From Paucimonas lemoignei (lineage in GTDB: Bacteria; Pseudomonadota; Gammaproteobacteria; Burkholderiales; Burkholderiaceae_D), in the NCBI RefSeq assembly GCF_004342585.1, contig NZ_SLZQ01000006.1:62001-126000 (forward strand): DNA of 64,000 nucleotides. Reading direction: 5' to 3'. The notes beneath the pieces are model-generated. The model did no database searches. It was not told the origin of the DNA and saw only the letters and a list, made by a program, of their open reading frames with translations. The translations under genes were made by a program, and so were the position numbers. Shown here one piece after another: positions 46,465 to 56,253 of this stretch (position 1 is its first letter; each line of letters begins with the position of its first letter).

Positions 46465-48102
46465 ATGAATAAATTCGACATCGGCCTGGACAAGAATCCG
46501 GCCAACTACACGCCGCTCAGCCCGATTACCTTCATCGAGCGGGCAGCAGCCGTCTATCCGCAGCGGCTGGCAACCGTGCACGGCGCCATGCGCCTGACCT
46601 GGTCCGAGCAATACCGGCGCGTGCGCCAGTTGGCTTCGATGCTTGCCCGGAATGGAATCGGCAAGGGCGATACCGTGGCGGTCATGCTGCCCAACACGCC
46701 GCCGATGGTCGATGCGCATTTCGGCGTGCCGATGACCGGCGCCGTGCTCAATACGCTCAACACGCGTCTCGATGCCGAGAGTATCGCCTTCATGCTCAAC
46801 CACGGCGAAGCCAAGGCCGTGATCGTCGACCGCGAATTTTCAGGCGTGATGCAGGCGGCGCTGGGGATGATCGGCCGCGACCTGCTGGTCATCGATGTCG
46901 ACGATCCTGAATACACTGGTCCGGGCCAGCGCATCGGCAAGCTCGAATACAAACCCTTCATTGCCCAGGGCGATGCGGACTATCCCTGGCAGAATCCGGA
47001 CGATGAATGGAATGCCATCGGCCTGAACTATACGTCGGGCACCACCGGCGACCCCAAGGGCGTGGTGGTGCACCATCGCGGCGCTTATCTCAACGCGGTG
47101 TCCAACATCATCACCTGGAGCATGCCGCGCCATCCGGTGTATTTGTGGACGCTGCCGCTGTTTCACTGCAATGGCTGGTGTTTCCCGTGGACGGTGGCGG
47201 CACAGGCCGGCGTCAACGTCTGCCTGCGCAAGGTCGAAGCCAAGGCAATCTGGGATGCCATCCGCGAACACAAGGTCACGCATTATTGCGGCGCGCCGAT
47301 CGTGCATTCGCTGATCATCAATGCGCCGGCCGAGCTGCGCCAGGGCGTCGAACACAAGGTGTCCGCCATGGTGGCAGGCGCCGCACCGCCGGCGGCGATG
47401 ATTCAGGGCATGGAGGAAATCGGCTTCGACCTGACGCACGTGTATGGCCTCACCGAAGTGTACGGCCCGGCGGCGGTGTGCGAAAAGCAGGAAGACTGGG
47501 CCAACAAGGATATCGGCGAACGGGCGCGACTGAACGCGCGCCAGGGCATCCGCTACGTGTTGCAGGATGCCGTCACCGTCCTCAACCCGGAGACCATGGA
47601 ACAGGTGCCGGCCGATGGCGAAACCATCGGCGAGATCATGTTCCGCGGGAATATCACCATGAAGGGTTACCTGAAGAATGAAAAGACCACCCAGGCGGCG
47701 TTCGCCGGCGGCTGGTTCCATACCGGCGACCTCGGCGTGATCCACCCGGACGGCTACATCAAGATCAAGGACCGCAGCAAGGACATCATCATTTCCGGCG
47801 GCGAGAATATTTCCAGCGTCGAGGTCGAGGATGTGCTGTACCGTCATCCGGCCGTGCTGGTGGCGGCAGTGGTCGCCATGCCCAACGAGAAATGGGGCGA
47901 GACGCCTTGCGCTTTCGTCGAATTGAAGCCCGGCGCCCAGGTCACGGACCAGGAACTGGTTGCCCATTGCAAGGAGCACCTGGCCGGTTTCAAGGTGCCG
48001 CGCGCGGTGGTGTTCGATACCTTGCCCAAGACCGCCACTGGCAAGATCCAGAAATTCGAATTGCGCCAGCGTGCCGGGTCGGTGAAGGCGATCGACGTGT
48101 AA
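46465..48102 (+). CDS. acyl-CoA synthetase (AMP-forming)
   Basis: A 545-residue ANL-superfamily enzyme that activates a carboxylic acid to its CoA ester. The A3 loop YTSGTTGDPKGVV, A5 VYGLTEVYGP, A8 YIKIKDRSKDIIISGGENIS and the A10 catalytic lysine in TATGKIQKFELRQ (Lys527) are present. The profile resembles medium-chain, aryl or methylmercaptopropionate ligases; the substrate cannot be fixed by eye. GAGGAGA precedes the ATG. Likely cotranscribed with the deacetylase gene before it. Confidence 0.9.
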   Translation: MNKFDIGLDKNPANYTPLSPITFIERAAAVYPQRLATVHGAMRLTWSEQYRRVRQLASMLARNGIGKGDTVAVMLPNTPPMVDAHFGVPMTGAVLNTLNTRLDAESIAFMLNHGEAKAVIVDREFSGVMQAALGMIGRDLLVIDVDDPEYTGPGQRIGKLEYKPFIAQGDADYPWQNPDDEWNAIGLNYTSGTTGDPKGVVVHHRGAYLNAVSNIITWSMPRHPVYLWTLPLFHCNGWCFPWTVAAQAGVNVCLRKVEAKAIWDAIREHKVTHYCGAPIVHSLIINAPAELRQGVEHKVSAMVAGAAPPAAMIQGMEEIGFDLTHVYGLTEVYGPAAVCEKQEDWANKDIGERARLNARQGIRYVLQDAVTVLNPETMEQVPADGETIGEIMFRGNITMKGYLKNEKTTQAAFAGGWFHTGDLGVIHPDGYIKIKDRSKDIIISGGENISSVEVEDVLYRHPAVLVAAVVAMPNEKWGETPCAFVELKPGAQVTDQELVAHCKEHLAGFKVPRAVVFDTLPKTATGKIQKFELRQRAGSVKAIDV

Positions 48103-48233
48103 CTTCGATATCTGGACGGGCGGCGGCTGGATGGCGAGGGTGCAGGGCAATGCATCGGCGTTCGCCTTGGCGTTCATGGGCATTCCGCCGCAAGCAGGTA
48201 GAATAGCGCCTCAGTTCATTTGCAAAGTTTCAC

Positions 48234-49151
48234 ATGTCCATACAATGGTTTCCCGGTCACATGAATTCGGCCCGCCGCCAGGCGGCCGAAACCATGGAAA
48301 AGACCGACATGGTGGTCGAGGTGCTCGACGCCCGGCTGCCGCAGGCCAGCTGCAATCCGATGATTGCGCAGTTGCGCGCGCAGCGCCAGCGTCCCTGCCT
48401 GAAAATCCTCAACAAGGCCGACCTGGCCGACCCCGCCGCGACGCAAGCCTGGCTGGATTTCTATAACGCGCAAAAGGATGTGCATGCGGTCGCGTTGAGC
48501 TGCAAGAAGCCGGCCGACGTGGCCAAGGTGCCCGGCTTATGCATCAAGGTCGCGCCGCATCGCGGCACGGCATTGAAGCCCCTGCGCGTCATGATCATGG
48601 GTATTCCCAACGTCGGCAAATCCACGCTGATGAATGCGCTGTTGAAGAAAAAGGTTGCCAAGGTCGGCGACGAGCCTGCCGTCACCAAGACGCAGCAGCG
48701 GCTGTACCTGGGTAATAACATCGTGCTGGTCGATACGCCTGGCATGCTGTGGCCGAAGATCGAGCATCCGACCGATGGCTTGATGCTGGCGGCCAGCCAT
48801 GCGATCGGCAGCAATGCGCTGATCGAAGAGGAAGTCGCCGTCTTCCTGGCGGAAGTGCTGTTGCAGCGTTATCCGCAACTGCTGTCGGCGCGTTACGGTT
48901 TCTCGACCGAGGGCATGGATGGCGTTGGCGTTGTCGAAGGCGTGGCGAAGAAGCGCGCGTTTCGCCAAAAGGGCGGCGAACTGGATTTCGAAAAGGCGTC
49001 GCATACTTTCCTGCAGGATTACCGCAGCGGGGCGTTAGGCAGGATCAGCCTGGAAACGCCGGCAAGCCGCGCCGAGCTGCTGGCCAGTTATGCGCCGCCG
49101 CCTTCGCTGGGCCTGGCGCCTGAGTCGGAAGAAGAGGATGAAGAGTCCTGA
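48234..49151 (+). CDS. ylqF: ribosome biogenesis GTPase YlqF/RbgA
   Basis: A 305-residue circularly permuted GTPase with motif order G4 (NKAD, about residue 61), G1 (GIPNVGKST, about 122) and G3 (DTPG). The N-terminal WFPGHMNSARR is specific to the YlqF/RbgA group, which assists late 50S assembly. No ribosome-binding site is obvious. It is convergent with groEL, and a shared terminator lies between. Confidence 0.94.
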   Translation: MSIQWFPGHMNSARRQAAETMEKTDMVVEVLDARLPQASCNPMIAQLRAQRQRPCLKILNKADLADPAATQAWLDFYNAQKDVHAVALSCKKPADVAKVPGLCIKVAPHRGTALKPLRVMIMGIPNVGKSTLMNALLKKKVAKVGDEPAVTKTQQRLYLGNNIVLVDTPGMLWPKIEHPTDGLMLAASHAIGSNALIEEEVAVFLAEVLLQRYPQLLSARYGFSTEGMDGVGVVEGVAKKRAFRQKGGELDFEKASHTFLQDYRSGALGRISLETPASRAELLASYAPPPSLGLAPESEEEDEES

Positions 49152-49227
49152 GGTGGCGTGCTCTAAAGTCTATAGGCGCACGGCTTCAGACAGACATGCC
49201 ATGCATTGACTACGGCTCATGAAACAG

Positions 49228-49263
49228 AAAAGCCTGCAAGGCGCAAACCTTGCAGGCTTTTTT
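49228..49263. terminator. bidirectional terminator between ylqF and groEL
   Basis: AAGCCTGCAAGG and CCTTGCAGGCTT form a 12-bp stem with a T-run on the plus strand (49258-49263) and a shorter one on the minus strand. It can serve both convergent genes. Confidence 0.93.
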
Positions 49264-49309
49264 ATCGAGCAGGCAAGAGGATTGCGCCTCCTGCCGGGCC
49301 GAACAGCAA

Positions 49310-50977
<1,668 letters not shown>

Positions 50978-51017
50978 TTAACTCTAATAGGGGATTTTGT
51001 ATGGGATCCGATGAAAA

Positions 51018-51308
51018 TTACTTCTGGACGATCGCCATGATGTCTTCTTCGCGCATGACCAGCACTTCCTGGCCTTCGACCTTGACGGTCTGGCCAGAGT
51101 ATTTGCCGAACAGAACGCGGTCGCCGACTTTCACATCCAGCGGACGGACCTTGCCGTCTTCCAGGATCTTGCCATTGCCGACGGCCAGCACTTCGCCTTG
51201 ATCAGGCTTTTCTGCGGCGGCTTCAGGCAGGACGATGCCGGACGCAGTCTTGGTTTCCTGGTCCAGACGCTTGACGATGACGCGATCGTGCAAAGGACGA
51301 AGGTTCAT
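51018..51308 (-). CDS. groS: 10 kDa co-chaperonin GroES
   Basis: The 96-residue co-chaperonin caps GroEL. Start [14 protein letters not shown], the mobile loop region [16 protein letters not shown] and the end [11 protein letters not shown] are standard. The gene is preceded by AAGGAG and, further up, by the CIRCE/sigma-32 control region. Confidence 0.98.
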   Translation of the reverse strand: MNLRPLHDRVIVKRLDQETKTASGIVLPEAAAEKPDQGEVLAVGNGKILEDGKVRPLDVKVGDRVLFGKYSGQTVKVEGQEVLVMREEDIMAIVQK

Positions 51309-51421
51309 ACAAACTCCTTTAAATTCAGTTGGTTACGATGGTTTTTGCAGGTATGCCACAAGCGGCGAACGTCACGGCCTTACCTGCACAATGAAAAAGT
51401 TGGTAGGCCAAGGAAGCGTTG

Positions 51422-51448
51422 TTAGCACTCTCCCTTAACGAGTGCTAA
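51422..51448. promoter_or_regulatory. CIRCE operator of groES-groEL (HrcA binding site)
   Basis: TTAGCACTC-N9-GAGTGCTAA is a perfect copy of the CIRCE consensus bound by HrcA. It lies 114-140 bases before the groS ATG, overlapping the expected transcription start of the sigma-32-type promoter. Confidence 0.96.
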
Positions 51449-51450
51449 GT

Positions 51451-51477
51451 ATATGGGCGGGTAATCCTTTTTTCAAG
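51451..51477 (-). promoter_or_regulatory. sigma-32 (RpoH) promoter of groES-groEL
   Basis: On the minus strand CTTGAAA (51477-51471) and CCCATAT (51457-51451) are spaced by 13 bases, a close match to the heat-shock consensus. Its start site would fall inside CIRCE, so activation by RpoH and repression by HrcA would act on one promoter. Confidence 0.75.
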
Positions 51478-51759
51478 TCAAGAAGTAGCGGTTTATGCAT
51501 GCCGGGTTGGTAATTGCCTGTCGGATGTCGCTTAAGTCTGAACTTTATTCACTTAAGTCTGCACCCTTGAACGGGGCATCCTGATTTGTACGTAATATGG
51601 ACGTACGACTGGCAATAGTCTTGCTCGTAAGAATTTACTTATCGCTAGCTAGTTGCTAGTTATATGCGTTGAAGAGCAAAAAAGACATTTTCAGCTCATC
51701 TTGCTTATCGCCGCTAATCCGTGGGGCGTTTTAAATCATCTGCAGGCCATAATGTGCCA

Positions 51760-51792
51760 AGGGCTTCGCCTGTGTCCAACAGGTGAAGCCCT
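51760..51792 (-). terminator. hairpin downstream of the iron-type dehydrogenase gene
   Basis: AGGGCTTCACCTG and CAGGCGAAGCCCT pair over 13 positions (one mismatch or G-U pair) around a 7-base loop, 28 bases after the stop codon of the dehydrogenase gene. The T-run is poor. Confidence 0.6.
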
Positions 51793-51819
51793 AAGCTTAG
51801 GCCTTTGAAGTTAAGTTAA

Positions 51820-52989
51820 TCACCAGGCAAGTTCAAGGATTTCATGAATGTCTGCCTCCGACGTAATCGGACGGGGATTACTCCGTACCATCATGTTCTG
51901 CATCGCACCTCTGGCGATGGCATCAAAATGTGAACGATCGACGCCAACGTCGCGCAAACGGGAAGGCTGGCCGAGCGCGGCAACGAGATCGGCGACTGCC
52001 TGTGCCGCGTCGCCATCGTCACGCCCCATCGCGCGAGCAACCAGGGCCTGTCGCTGTGCGTTATTCGCGCGGTTCCAGATCAGGACGCTCGGCAGCATCA
52101 CGCATGAGCAATGTCCGTGCAGCACGTTGGCCACAGCGCCGAGCTGATGTCCAATGCCATGGCTTGCGCCCCATTCCACCCGGCCGAGACCCGTAGAGGC
52201 AAGCCACACTCCCAGTTGACTCTCCAGCCTGGCGTCAAGATTGTCGGGCGAAACATGATTGGTTTGCAGGGATTTCGATAGCATCGACAGGCCATGCAGA
52301 CAGGTGCCGTCAGTGAATGGCTGGGGACTGCGCGAACAAATCGTCTCGACGGCGTGGTCGACGGCACGGATTCCAGTGGATAACCAGAGATCAGCAGGCG
52401 TATGCACAGTCACCGCTGCGTCCAGAATCACCACCTGCGCGCCGATGAATCTGCCATGGTAGAGATCCTTGACTTGACGCGTGTGGTCGGTCGCACCACC
52501 GAGACTGGAAAATTCCGCTCCTGATAGCGTGGTCGGCACAATGATCTGCCGTAGCGGGGGATCCTTAACTACAGGGACAATCCGCTTGCCATCCTCGCCG
52601 ACCCTGATACGGACCCGGTCGAAGCCTTCGATACTGCGAATGTCTTCGGCCAACACCAGGAGCATTACCTTGACAGTGTCGATCGGGGTGCCGCCACCTA
52701 TCGTCACGATCAGGTCCGGCTGCAGACGCCGCACTTCGGCAGCCAGGGCCAGCACCGATTCGCGCGGCACATGCTCGACACATTCGTCGAACAGGCCTAC
52801 ACATCGCTCGCCCAGTGCATCCCTGACTCTGGTTATGACGTCGGTCTTGCGGCTGAGCGTTTTGCTTGCAACGATCATCAGCCGTTTCTTTTCAAGCTTG
52901 CCTGCTGTTTCAAGCACGGCTTCATGCGCCGGCCGGCCGAAAATGACGCGATCCTGCGCCAAAAAATCATAAGTCCCGGATATGGTCAT
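51820..52989 (-). CDS. iron-containing-type alcohol dehydrogenase, maleylacetate-reductase-like
   Basis: A 389-residue member of the group III dehydrogenase fold: Rossmann part with VTIGGGTPIDTVKV and IIVPTTLSGAEFS, then a helical domain. Three of the usual metal ligands are present (His in AVDHAVE, His in SHGIGHQLGA and His in VLHGHCS). The Asp four residues before the first His is Arg (GIRAVDH), as in maleylacetate reductases. It may therefore not need iron. The start at MTISGTYDF has AAAGGAGC upstream. It is divergent from the E1/E2 operon and may act in the same pathway. Confidence 0.85.
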   Translation of the reverse strand: MTISGTYDFLAQDRVIFGRPAHEAVLETAGKLEKKRLMIVASKTLSRKTDVITRVRDALGERCVGLFDECVEHVPRESVLALAAEVRRLQPDLIVTIGGGTPIDTVKVMLLVLAEDIRSIEGFDRVRIRVGEDGKRIVPVVKDPPLRQIIVPTTLSGAEFSSLGGATDHTRQVKDLYHGRFIGAQVVILDAAVTVHTPADLWLSTGIRAVDHAVETICSRSPQPFTDGTCLHGLSMLSKSLQTNHVSPDNLDARLESQLGVWLASTGLGRVEWGASHGIGHQLGAVANVLHGHCSCVMLPSVLIWNRANNAQRQALVARAMGRDDGDAAQAVADLVAALGQPSRLRDVGVDRSHFDAIARGAMQNMMVRSNPRPITSEADIHEILELAW

Positions 52990-53493
52990 GCTTGCTCCTT
53001 TTTCTGATGAAGTTGGCGTCGCCCTATGGGTGGCGATCGAAGCCAACTTCATTTGTCTCCATTGTTCCCACAAAAGCAGCATTTTCTGTGGGTCTTTATT
53101 TGTGTTGACCTGGCTGATCAAACTTATGGTCCGTCAGATATTAAGGAGCTTAATCACCGGCCGTCAAGCAATTTATCTGAGTGAAAGGAAAATATACTGG
53201 CGGGTAAAAATAAATATATTTTCCGCGTTGATTTATGCTGCGACGAAACGTGTAGCTATCCACGTTGATGCACTAATAAAAAGGCGAGGCACATCCGGTT
53301 TATCTGTCTTTATGCTGCAATGCATGAATAATCAATAGCTTGCGATTGGTTGAAAAATGTCAAGAAGTCGCTTGACTATTCAAGATTTTCTCAAGTACTC
53401 TGCATTGAACAGTGAGTATTTTTATTAACTCATGAGTAGAAAATAGAATTGTGGATCCGCTTGGGAACCAGAATTGACTTGAAGGAGAGCACG
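52990..53493. other. divergent control region of the catabolic cluster
   Basis: These 504 AT-rich bases separate the dehydrogenase gene from the E1 alpha gene. They contain four TCAAG/CTTGA half-sites at 53360-53395, a possible TTGACT -35 box at 53373, and no credible coding sequence. No regulator gene is encoded here. Confidence 0.6.
53360..53395. repeat. four phased TCAAG/CTTGA half-sites, candidate operator
   Basis: TCAAG (53360), CTTGA (53371), TCAAG (53380) and TCAAG (53391) are spaced 11, 9 and 11 bases, about one helical turn each. The first pair forms an inverted repeat with a 6-base spacer and the second pair one with a 4-base spacer. They lie ~100-135 bases before the E1 alpha GTG. 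Confidence 0.5.
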
Positions 53494-54468
53494 GTGGCAG
53501 GCGTAATCAGTGAAGAAGAGCAATTGGAAATTTACCGGCGGATGTGTACCATCCGCGCCGTCGAGCTGAGACTCGGGCGGCTGTTCGCTGACGGCGAGGT
53601 GCCTGGATTTATCCATCTGAGCGTTGGGCAGGAAGCGGTGGCGACGGCGCTCGGCGTAGTGCTGCGCAAGGATGATACGGTCGCCTCGACCCATCGCGGT
53701 CATGGTCATGCGCTGGCCAAGGGCGTGGGCCTGAACGATTTCTTTCTGGAGTTGATGGCCAAGGAAGAGGGGATCTGCAAGGGACGTGGCGGTTCGATGC
53801 ACGTCGCCGACCTGTCGATTGGCATGCTGGGCGCCAATGCGATTGTGGGCGCGAGCATCCCGATTGCATTGGGCAGCGCGCTGGCCCATCAGGTTCGCAA
53901 GACGGACGCCATTGCCGTCGCCTTCTTTGGCGATGGCGCCATGGCCGAAGGCGTGCTGCACGAGAGCATGAACATGGCGTCATTGTGGAAGCTGCCGCTG
54001 CTGTTCGTATGCGAAAACAATGGCTGGGCCGAATTCTCGCCGACTAGTAAGCAGTTTGTCGCGCCCCTGGACAAGCTGGCGTCGGCTTTCTCGATCCCGC
54101 ACGTCAAGGTAGGCGGCAATGACGTCATGGATGTCATTGATGCGGCCCGTGCCGCCGTGGAGCGGATCCGCTCCGGCGCCGGACCGCAGGTCATCGAATG
54201 CATCACCCATCGCTGGCGCGGTCACTATGAGGGCGATCCGCAGAAGTACCGTTCCAGCGACGAACTGGCCGGACTTGGCGAGCATGATCCGCTGGTCCGT
54301 TACGAAGCCAGCCTGCTCAAGCAGGGCGTGGCCGCCAGCGCCGTCGAGACGATCCGGCAAGAAATCGAGGAACTGGTCGAACAGGCGGTTGCCAATGCGC
54401 GCAACGGCCGCAGCCCGGACTGGAACGCTGCAGTCGGCGATGTCTATACCAACATGGAGGCGAACTGA
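53494..54468 (+). CDS. 2-oxoacid/acetoin dehydrogenase-type E1 component, alpha subunit
   Basis: A 324-residue thiamine diphosphate enzyme subunit. The ThDP motif is GDGAMAEG through ENN (about residues 150-180). Substrate-side marks are VGQEAVATALG and STHRGHGHALAKG, with RGGSMHV as in acetoin and pyruvate dehydrogenase alpha chains. It decarboxylates or cleaves a 2-oxo compound and passes the acyl group to the E2 lipoyl arm. The start is a GTG with GAAGGAGAG upstream; a longer ATG frame has no ribosome-binding site. It stops one base before the beta-subunit gene. Confidence 0.9.
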   Translation: MAGVISEEEQLEIYRRMCTIRAVELRLGRLFADGEVPGFIHLSVGQEAVATALGVVLRKDDTVASTHRGHGHALAKGVGLNDFFLELMAKEEGICKGRGGSMHVADLSIGMLGANAIVGASIPIALGSALAHQVRKTDAIAVAFFGDGAMAEGVLHESMNMASLWKLPLLFVCENNGWAEFSPTSKQFVAPLDKLASAFSIPHVKVGGNDVMDVIDAARAAVERIRSGAGPQVIECITHRWRGHYEGDPQKYRSSDELAGLGEHDPLVRYEASLLKQGVAASAVETIRQEIEELVEQAVANARNGRSPDWNAAVGDVYTNMEAN

Positions 54469-54469
54469 A

Positions 54470-55444
54470 ATGGCCGAACTGAGATTTGCACACGCCATCA
54501 ACCGTGCCCTGGCCGAATGCATGGAAGAAGATCCCTCTGTATTCGTGTTTGGCGAGGATGTGGCCGAGGCGGGCGGGCCGTTCGGTGTTACGAGGGGCTT
54601 GCATGCCCGCTTTGGCGAAGACCGTATTCGCGATACGCCGATTTCCGAGTCATCCATGGCCAATGCCGCCGTCGGCGCGGCGTTAAGCGGATTGAAGCCG
54701 GTCCTGGAAATCATGTTCATGGATTTCATGACCTTCGCGATGGATGCCCTGGTCAATCAGGCGGCTAAGGCGCGCTACATGTTTGGCGGGCAGGCTTCGG
54801 TGCCGATGGTGGTGCGTACGCCGCATGGCGGCGGCATCAGTGCCGGGCCTCAGCATTCGCAGTGTCTGGAAGCGTGGTTTGCGCATGTGCCAGGCCTGAA
54901 AGTGGTATGCCCGAGCAATCCGGCGGATGCGTATGGACTGATGAAGGCAGCCATCCACGATCCAGACCCGGTGGTGTTCGTCGAAAACAAGGCGCTTTAT
55001 GCCATGAAGGGCGAGCTGGCGGATGACGCCGGCGCAATCCCGATCGGCAAGGCCAGGCTGGTACGGGCCGGCAAGGACGTCACCATCGTTACCTATGGTG
55101 CAACGGTCGCCAAGACCGAGCGCGCCGCCGCAACCCTGGCAGAGCAGGGACTCGACGTCGAAGTGCTGGATTTGCGCAGCATTCAGCCCTGGGACGAGGC
55201 TGCGGTGCTGGAGTCGCTATCTCGCACCCATCGCCTGCTGATCGTGCACGAAGCGGTCGAGGCGTTCGGGGTTGGCGCAGAAATCGCCGCCCGCATGGCC
55301 GACATCGGCTTTGACGAACTGGATGCGCCGATCATGCGCGTTGCCGCCCCCTTTGTCCCCGTGCCGTTTGCACCTAGCCTGGAGCGGCAGTACCAGCCCG
55401 GAGAAGAACACATCATCGCAGCAGTGCACAAGCTCTGCGCCTAA
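54470..55444 (+). CDS. 2-oxoacid/acetoin dehydrogenase-type E1 component, beta subunit
   Basis: A 324-residue transketolase-type beta subunit: MAELRFAHAINRAL, VFVFGEDVAEAGG, RDTPISESSMANAAVGAAL, then MVVRTPHGGGISAGPQHSQ and the C-terminal DLRSIQPWD-AAVLESLSRTHRLLIVHEAV. Together with the alpha gene it forms an alpha2beta2 E1. The size and sequence resemble acetoin dehydrogenase as much as pyruvate dehydrogenase; the substrate is not determined. The next gene, 20 bases on, is a crotonase rather than E2, an unusual insertion. Confidence 0.92.
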   Translation: MAELRFAHAINRALAECMEEDPSVFVFGEDVAEAGGPFGVTRGLHARFGEDRIRDTPISESSMANAAVGAALSGLKPVLEIMFMDFMTFAMDALVNQAAKARYMFGGQASVPMVVRTPHGGGISAGPQHSQCLEAWFAHVPGLKVVCPSNPADAYGLMKAAIHDPDPVVFVENKALYAMKGELADDAGAIPIGKARLVRAGKDVTIVTYGATVAKTERAAATLAEQGLDVEVLDLRSIQPWDEAAVLESLSRTHRLLIVHEAVEAFGVGAEIAARMADIGFDELDAPIMRVAAPFVPVPFAPSLERQYQPGEEHIIAAVHKLCA

Positions 55445-55464
55445 ATAACAATGGAGACCCAATC

Positions 55465-56253
55465 ATGACCGAACGTAGTCTTGTTCTAACCGAAGTGCGT
55501 GACAATATCGGCATTCTCACGATCAACCGGCCCGAAGTACATAACGCGCTGAGCACGCCGCTGCTGCTCGAACTCGAACAGGCCCTGCTGCAATTCGAAC
55601 GCGATTCGCAAGTGCACGTGATCGTGGTGACCGGCGCCGGCGACAAGGCATTTGTGGCAGGCGGCGATCTGTCGGAGATGACGGCGCGCCAGGGCATTGC
55701 CCATTACGAGGAATTTGGTGAAGACATTCACCGGGTCATGCGCCGCTTTGAAGCCTGTGACAAGCCAACCATTGCTGCTGTCAATGGCTGGGCCCTGGGC
55801 GGCGGCACCGAGCTGCTGCTGTCGCTCGATATTCGCCTGCTGGCCGAGACGGCCCAGCTGGCCCTGCCGGAAATCGGCCTGGGATTGTTTCCCGGTGCCG
55901 GCGGTAGCCAGCGCATCATCCGCCAGATTGCGCCGTGCTTTGCCAAGGAATTGATGTTTGTCGGCGAGCGCATCAGCGCGCAGGAAGCGGTGCGCATGGG
56001 CTTGGCCAACCGCGTCGTGGCCAAGGAGCGACTGCTGGATGAGGCGCTGGAACTGGCGGGCAAGATTGCGCGCAAGTCGCCGTTGGTCCTGAAGCTGCTC
56101 AAGCGCACCTTGCGCGATGGCGCTGAAATGCCGCTGACCGCGGCGCTGGCACATGAGCAAGCCATGATCGGCCTGGTATTCGATACGGCTGATGCACACG
56201 AGGGGATGTCGGCATTCCTCGAAAAGCGCCAAGCCAAATTCAGCGGGCGTTGA
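55465..56253 (+). CDS. enoyl-CoA hydratase/isomerase (crotonase family)
   Basis: A 262-residue crotonase. Both catalytic glutamates of hydratases are in place: GWALGGGTEL and ALPEIGLGLFPGAGGSQR. The oxyanion-hole segment FVAGGDLSEM is also kept. It would add water across the double bond of an enoyl-CoA. It sits between the E1 beta and E2 genes and its TGA overlaps the E2 ATG by one base, so it is translated with the dehydrogenase complex genes. Confidence 0.92.
   Translation: MTERSLVLTEVRDNIGILTINRPEVHNALSTPLLLELEQALLQFERDSQVHVIVVTGAGDKAFVAGGDLSEMTARQGIAHYEEFGEDIHRVMRRFEACDKPTIAAVNGWALGGGTELLLSLDIRLLAETAQLALPEIGLGLFPGAGGSQRIIRQIAPCFAKELMFVGERISAQEAVRMGLANRVVAKERLLDEALELAGKIARKSPLVLKLLKRTLRDGAEMPLTAALAHEQAMIGLVFDTADAHEGMSAFLEKRQAKFSGR

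Larger units (their letters stand above)
51309..51819. other. groES upstream region and tail of the dehydrogenase gene
   Basis: A 511-base non-coding stretch. It contains the groE control elements (51422-51477), a direct repeat CTTAAGTCTG at 51532 and 51553 (21-base period), an inverted repeat GTACGT-N7-ACGTAC at 51589-51607 and the hairpin at 51760-51792. No coding sequence is apparent. Confidence 0.6.
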
